From positions 1 through 9,535 of the forward strand of contig JANQKJ010000299.1 of NCBI GenBank assembly GCA_028281205.1: DNA of 9,535 bases, read 5' to 3'. Below, one piece after another: positions 7,401-9,535 of this stretch (position 1 is the first letter of the stretch; every line of letters starts with the position of its first letter). The notes under the pieces are model-generated. The model saw nothing but the letters and a program-made list of their open reading frames with translations, did not search any database and was not told the origin of the DNA. The stretch is from Gammaproteobacteria bacterium (GTDB taxonomy: Bacteria; Pseudomonadota; Gammaproteobacteria; UBA4575). The position numbers were made by a program, and so were the translations under genes.

Positions 7401-9261
7401 GGCAAAGAAACAAAAAGATACTAACAGCGCACAAGAAAAGTCTAAGCCAGCTCAGGAAGCTTCTTTAAGGGTGTCCGCAAACATGATTGATGAGCTTATC
7501 AATCAGTCTGGTGAAAGCATTATTGCTAATTCCCAAATGCATGAGAATGTTACTCGCCTGTTGCATAGCTTGCGTGATATTAAAAAGAATAGGGAAGATG
7601 TATATACGATGTCGCAACAGCTGGAACATATGATTGATGTGCAAGGCATCAATGATAAATTTGCAGCAGATGAGAAAAATGAAAAATTCGATCCATTGGA
7701 AATGGATCAGTACAATGAACTGCATACTTATTCGCGACGTTTAATTGAAGCCACAGCTGACTCGGTGGAGTTAGTTAAAGACCTGGAAGAAAGGCTTTAC
7801 AGTTTGGAGTCTGTTATTGCCGATCAATCTCGTGCGCAAAAAGATAATCAATACGCCATTTTAAAAACACGTATGGCTCCAGTAGACTCAATTGTTGCAC
7901 GATTGAAGCGCGGTGTGCGTCAATCATCAAAATTAAGTGACAAGAGTGTTGAGCTAGAAGTACTTGGAACAGAAACACTATTGGATAATAAGATTCTAAA
8001 CAATCTTATTGATCCTTTGATGCATATATTGCGCAATGCAGTGGATCATGGGGTTGAAGCTGATGCTGTGAGACAGGAACACGGAAAACCAGTGCCCGCA
8101 GTAATTACACTGTCATTTGAACAAGTGGGAGAGCGCTTAGAAATCACTTGTCAAGATGATGGCCAAGGCCTGGATGCCGAACAAATTAAAGCGCGTGCAT
8201 TAGATAAAGGTATGATTGATGAAGATCAGCAGCTTACAGAGCAAGAAATCCATCAAATTATAATGCGTCATGGATTCTCAACTCGGGATCAGGTTACACA
8301 ATTATCTGGTCGTGGGGTTGGTATGGATGTAGTCTATTCCAATATTAAAGAATTAAATGGTTCAGTACAGATTCATTCTGAGAAAAACAAAGGCATGAAA
8401 GTTGAAATGTCTCTGCCGGTTTCCTTGTTGACTGCACATGCACTCTTGATTCCCACTTTTGATGGCACTATGGCTGTCTCCACTAGCGGCATAGAAGAAA
8501 TATTGCAGGTTGATTCTGATAACTTAATTGAGTCAGAGCAAGGTTTAGTATTAAAAGTTGAGCAGGAAAAATATCCAGCAATCCATATCGAACAATTGCT
8601 GAAAATGCGCTTAACTGCGAATCAGGACAATCAAAACTATTCTGCTTTACTGATTGAAAATATCAGCGGTGAGAAAAGTGTGGTTTTAGTGAATGAAATT
8701 CAGAGTGTGCGCGATATTATTATTAAGCCATTTAGCCATTACTTACCAAAAGTAGCCGGTCTAGTGGGTGCAACCGTATTGGGTAATGGTGATGTTGCTG
8801 CGGTAGTTGACGTCGGTGATCTACTTTCCCAGCAGTCAGAACTTGTTGGTCAACTCAGTCAAGATATTTCGGCAGACATAGAAGCAATACATCAAGCTAG
8901 TGTATTAGTAGTAGAGGATTCCATTAGTACGCGAAGATCACTTGCTGAATTTATGCAAGATTTAAACTATAAAGTCTTCACGGCAAAAGATGGTGTTGAA
9001 GCTATTGAAGTCATGCGTCAGCATCGGCCTAACATTCTTCTCACTGATTTAGAAATGCCTAGAATGAATGGTCTGGAATTAACCTCTTATGTAAGATCGC
9101 ATGATGACACCAAAGATATTCCTATCATCATGCTTACTTCGCGTACAACTGAGAAACATAAACAAGAAGCAAAATCGATCGGTGTTAATGAATATCTCAC
9201 CAAACCTTATGTAGAAGATATATTGCTAGAGAAAGTACAACACTTATCTGCTGTGAAGTAG
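4408..9261 (+). CDS. chpA: ChpA-like hybrid CheA histidine kinase (PilL/ChpA family)
   Basis: The central kinase of the system, 1617 residues. Order of domains: N-terminal helical FimL/ChpA-type domain (about 1-140, ending KPGWVSPLSETD), acidic low-complexity region with 60-residue tandem repeats (about 160-650, core 253-552), a second FimL/ChpA-type domain (about 680-815, containing AEQIERMGSAAEMVGLDALQ), one Hpt domain (about 852-957) with phospho-acceptor H898 in AHTIKGAANTVG, P3 dimerisation region from about 1020, HATPase with N-box LRNAVDHG (N1210), G1 DDGQG (1250-1254) and G2 GRGVGMD (1301-1307), CheW-like P5 (about 1340-1480), and a C-terminal receiver (about 1498-1617) with E1503-D1504, D1547, T1577 and K1599. 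All catalytic motifs are intact. Pseudomonas ChpA is about 2470 residues with many Xpt domains; this one is shorter and has one. AAGGA (4393-4397) lies 10 nt before the ATG. No pilK precedes it. Confidence 0.93.
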   Translation: MQKIDQEKLAEFTHQLSEFQTEANKTACVDVYDRFTISKLEDHVVDLYQLSIDASHQGLQFLCQHMRDNIRDHSITGTNISDEEFALMAEWKSLVKAYLVNNDNPQVVEALATNLAKPGWVSPLSETDNKHAVLVLLDREQEETLANEAELAQHDQAIDTEFDAFMQESNSSLADVFESSDDDSIDEENINDIEAMSSLLEDDEPSLAECFADLAEDEKDSDVNDSADSDSQDPIEAQEPKIKQSLQAHEEVEEIYVSSEELSQIKQPPEITNSEPAFIEADVEEHDPNLEKDEAHAEAELVKDEFNKNEDVEKVDVSDEELAEIKEPQVDAVENDLFGGSSEHEESEFSEEVAKQSLAEQAAIHLSDAQEQEKIEVSEEELAEIDEQAKPSLQDDLFVEDSGHEESEYSEEFDKDFSAAEAAIKLSDEQEPEKVDVSAEELAAIDEQDKSSLEDDLFVEDSGHEKVEYNEEFDKDFSAAEAAIELSDESEPEKVDVSAEELAAIESPAKSSLEEELFVADTEGAESEYNQKFDEDLSIAESAIQQDSTGETHDMSIAEEAIASVETRSDQYADASNFVDTVTEKIMPASEQSEAVSEEKSVESEQQVSNTAVETVYIEPVEEKEDKSRSIIEAYVDVISNKNNHSKPNELEQELIEEPVIEDAPFELEPIEDILEKYSDWSEEQKELLSLILSEVNDVIEQQDETLTVLHDTSPHEESVLEMVSLYAEQIERMGSAAEMVGLDALQKLCELIGFHFGDLVRSSTEMIVKSEERIRKWPFVIYNYLKDIYNETAHQEAIDYISHDDWARTIREDIKSELKQAFSQSTILIEHDEDDQRLTTATEDHVDISVPPDVQAELLDGLLQELPHQTEEFSSAIQELVNEDYLNQLEVAQRIAHTIKGAANTVGIVGVATLTHQLEDILQALLKAQTKPSHGLHSALVDASDCLEQMTEYLLDQGDRPDGSVQTLQVILDWANYIDEFGAPQNDDSQLPANAKQAKKQKDTNSAQEKSKPAQEASLRVSANMIDELINQSGESIIANSQMHENVTRLLHSLRDIKKNREDVYTMSQQLEHMIDVQGINDKFAADEKNEKFDPLEMDQYNELHTYSRRLIEATADSVELVKDLEERLYSLESVIADQSRAQKDNQYAILKTRMAPVDSIVARLKRGVRQSSKLSDKSVELEVLGTETLLDNKILNNLIDPLMHILRNAVDHGVEADAVRQEHGKPVPAVITLSFEQVGERLEITCQDDGQGLDAEQIKARALDKGMIDEDQQLTEQEIHQIIMRHGFSTRDQVTQLSGRGVGMDVVYSNIKELNGSVQIHSEKNKGMKVEMSLPVSLLTAHALLIPTFDGTMAVSTSGIEEILQVDSDNLIESEQGLVLKVEQEKYPAIHIEQLLKMRLTANQDNQNYSALLIENISGEKSVVLVNEIQSVRDIIIKPFSHYLPKVAGLVGATVLGNGDVAAVVDVGDLLSQQSELVGQLSQDISADIEAIHQASVLVVEDSISTRRSLAEFMQDLNYKVFTAKDGVEAIEVMRQHRPNILLTDLEMPRMNGLELTSYVRSHDDTKDIPIIMLTSRTTEKHKQEAKSIGVNEYLTKPYVEDILLEKVQHLSAVK
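5164..6063 (+). repeat. Five in-frame 180-bp tandem repeats encoding 60-residue acidic units inside chpA
   Basis: Units start at 5164, 5344, 5524, 5704 and 5884, exactly 180 nt apart (protein residues 253, 313, 373, 433 and 493). Each opens with an E-K-V/I-D/E-V-S-x-E-E-L-A-x-I motif, followed by S-L-x-D-D-L-F-V-E-D-S-G-H-E and then E-E-F-D-K-D-F-S-A-A-E-A-A-I. The first unit keeps mainly the opening motif; the third and fourth are nearly identical, with an unbroken 35-nt match (5588-5622 versus 5768-5802), implying recent duplication. The encoded protein is strongly acidic and probably disordered with short helices. Being a multiple of three, unit gain or loss would keep the kinase in frame. 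Confidence 0.92.
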
Positions 9262-9291
9262 TAAGCTTTCTTAGTTAATTCTTTAAAATTC

Positions 9292-9346
9292 ACTCCAGTG
9301 CGTTTATCATGCCCATCAATCTTGGGGCAGGAGTAATATGTTTTTT
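9292..9346 (+). terminator. Possible terminator after chpA
   Basis: ACTCC (9292-9296) pairs with GGAGT (9330-9334) and, inside it, TGCCC (9310-9314) pairs with GGGCA (9325-9329). Six T residues follow at 9341-9346 after a 6-nt spacer. The stem is interrupted by a one-sided bulge of about 13 nt and the T-run is displaced, so this is a weak intrinsic terminator candidate. Its position, about 30 nt after the last operon gene, supports the call. Confidence 0.35.
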
Positions 9347-9362
9347 AACCTGCGCTTTCGTT

Positions 9363-9388
9363 AAATATGCGCCTGTAGCTCAGCTGGA
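9363..9388 (+). repeat. Left copy of a 26-bp direct repeat containing a tRNA 5' end
   Basis: The 26 bases at 9363-9388 recur without mismatch at 9505-9530, a period of 142 bp. The repeat comprises six bases of leader (AAATAT) and the first 20 bases of a tRNA gene. Identity starts and stops sharply on both sides. It marks a duplication or insertion event at the tRNA locus. Confidence 0.95.
9369..9388 (+). pseudogene. Truncated tRNA-Arg 5' fragment
   Basis: GCGCCTGTAGCTCAGCTGGA equals the acceptor 5' strand and first half of the D-arm of the tRNA gene at 9511. After position 9388 the sequence departs: the 3' strand of the D-stem, the anticodon arm, T-arm and acceptor 3' strand do not follow within the next 120 nt. 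It cannot form a tRNA by itself and is best read as a remnant or partial duplicate of the downstream gene. Confidence 0.8.
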
Positions 9389-9504
9389 CGCTGCGCAGGA
9401 AGCGCGAGTGTCGCGAGAGACAGGATGTCGAAAGCGACGAGAGTAAAGCGATGCAAAGCATCGCTAGAAAACTGATACACTACATATCTTTTCTATAGAC
9501 ATCA
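9389..9504 (+). repeat. Hairpin-rich segment between the two tRNA 5' copies
   Basis: The first 77 bases (9389-9465) are clearly richer in GC than the flanks and pack several small stem-loops: GCGC-AGGAA-GCGC (9393-9405), TGTC-GCGAGA-GACA (9409-9422), GACA-GGA-TGTC (9419-9429), GTCG-AAAG-CGAC (9427-9438) and a perfect 8-bp stem with an AAA loop (9447-9465). The remainder (9466-9504) is AT-rich. I see no open reading frame of note. It resembles a small palindromic interspersed repeat, or part of a structured RNA; the family is not recognised. The stems are visible; the identity is inference. Confidence 0.5.
9472..9499 (+). promoter_or_regulatory. Weak candidate promoter for the tRNA gene
   Basis: CTGATA (9472-9477) and TATAGA (9494-9499) each match four of six positions of the sigma70 -35 and -10 consensus, with a 16-nt spacer. 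Transcription would start about 5 nt before the mature tRNA 5' end. If real, the tRNA promoter lies inside the segment separating the two tRNA 5' copies. Confidence 0.25.
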
Positions 9505-9510
9505 AAATAT

Positions 9511-9535
9511 GCGCCTGTAGCTCAGCTGGATAGAG
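9511..9535 (+). tRNA. tRNA-Arg, 5' part only (cut by window end)
   Basis: GCGCCTGTAGCTCAGCTGGA followed by TAGAG gives a seven-base acceptor 5' strand, the U8-A9 dinucleotide equivalent, D-stem strand GCTC, D-loop with the invariant GG, and the start of the returning D-stem GAG. The 5' end closely resembles proteobacterial tRNA-Arg genes of the GCGCCCGTAGCTCAGCTGGATAG type. The anticodon lies beyond the window, so the isoacceptor cannot be read and Arg is an inference from the 5' half. Confidence 0.8.

Noticed and set aside
9447..9465. The perfect 8-bp hairpin as an intrinsic terminator.
   Set aside because: No T-run follows on the plus strand (AGAAAACTG), and on the minus strand only TTTA follows.
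9363..9530. The tRNA-associated direct repeats as attL/attR of an integrated element.
   Set aside because: The repeats enclose only about 116 nt with no integrase, and the 5' rather than the 3' end of the tRNA is duplicated.

Overview
The window carries one co-directional operon, all on the plus strand, that encodes the chemosensory system controlling type IV pili (the Pil-Chp system behind twitching motility and surface sensing). The order is pilG, pilH, pilI, pilJ, chpA. The DNA is AT-rich throughout, with uniform AT-rich codon use and no sign of a foreign block inside the operon. Gene order and protein motifs are those of Gammaproteobacteria such as Pseudomonas, Acinetobacter and Xylella. 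The low GC content points to an AT-rich gammaproteobacterium; I cannot name the genus.

Layout. Positions 1-263 hold a leader without a convincing gene: a hairpin (49-78), a candidate sigma70-like promoter (149-178) and an AT-rich inverted repeat around a perfect 14-bp palindrome (197-218). Next come pilG (264-1112, an unusually long response regulator), pilH (1151-1513, single-domain response regulator), pilI (1522-2064, CheW-type adaptor), pilJ (2107-4356, membrane chemoreceptor) and chpA (4408-9261, hybrid CheA kinase of 1617 residues). Intergenic gaps are 38, 8, 42 and 51 nt, which suggests one transcript. Behind chpA there is a possible terminator (9292-9346), then a broken 5' fragment of a tRNA gene, a short GC-rich multi-hairpin segment, and the start of a second, apparently intact tRNA-Arg gene that runs off the window.

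How the parts should work together, from knowledge of the family: PilJ senses a periplasmic or pilus-derived signal, PilI couples it to ChpA, and ChpA autophosphorylates on its Hpt histidine and passes phosphate to PilG and PilH, and possibly to its own C-terminal receiver. PilG promotes pilus extension and PilH counteracts it or acts in retraction.

The cluster differs from the well-known Pseudomonas version in several ways. There is no pilK methyltransferase between pilJ and chpA and no chpB methylesterase after chpA. ChpA has one recognisable Hpt domain instead of many. ChpA also carries a long acidic linker built from exact 60-residue tandem repeats between two FimL/ChpA-type helical domains. 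PilG has an extra N-terminal domain that looks like a degenerate receiver. The most unusual DNA-level structure is the duplicated tRNA 5' end flanking a hairpin-rich segment at the right edge.
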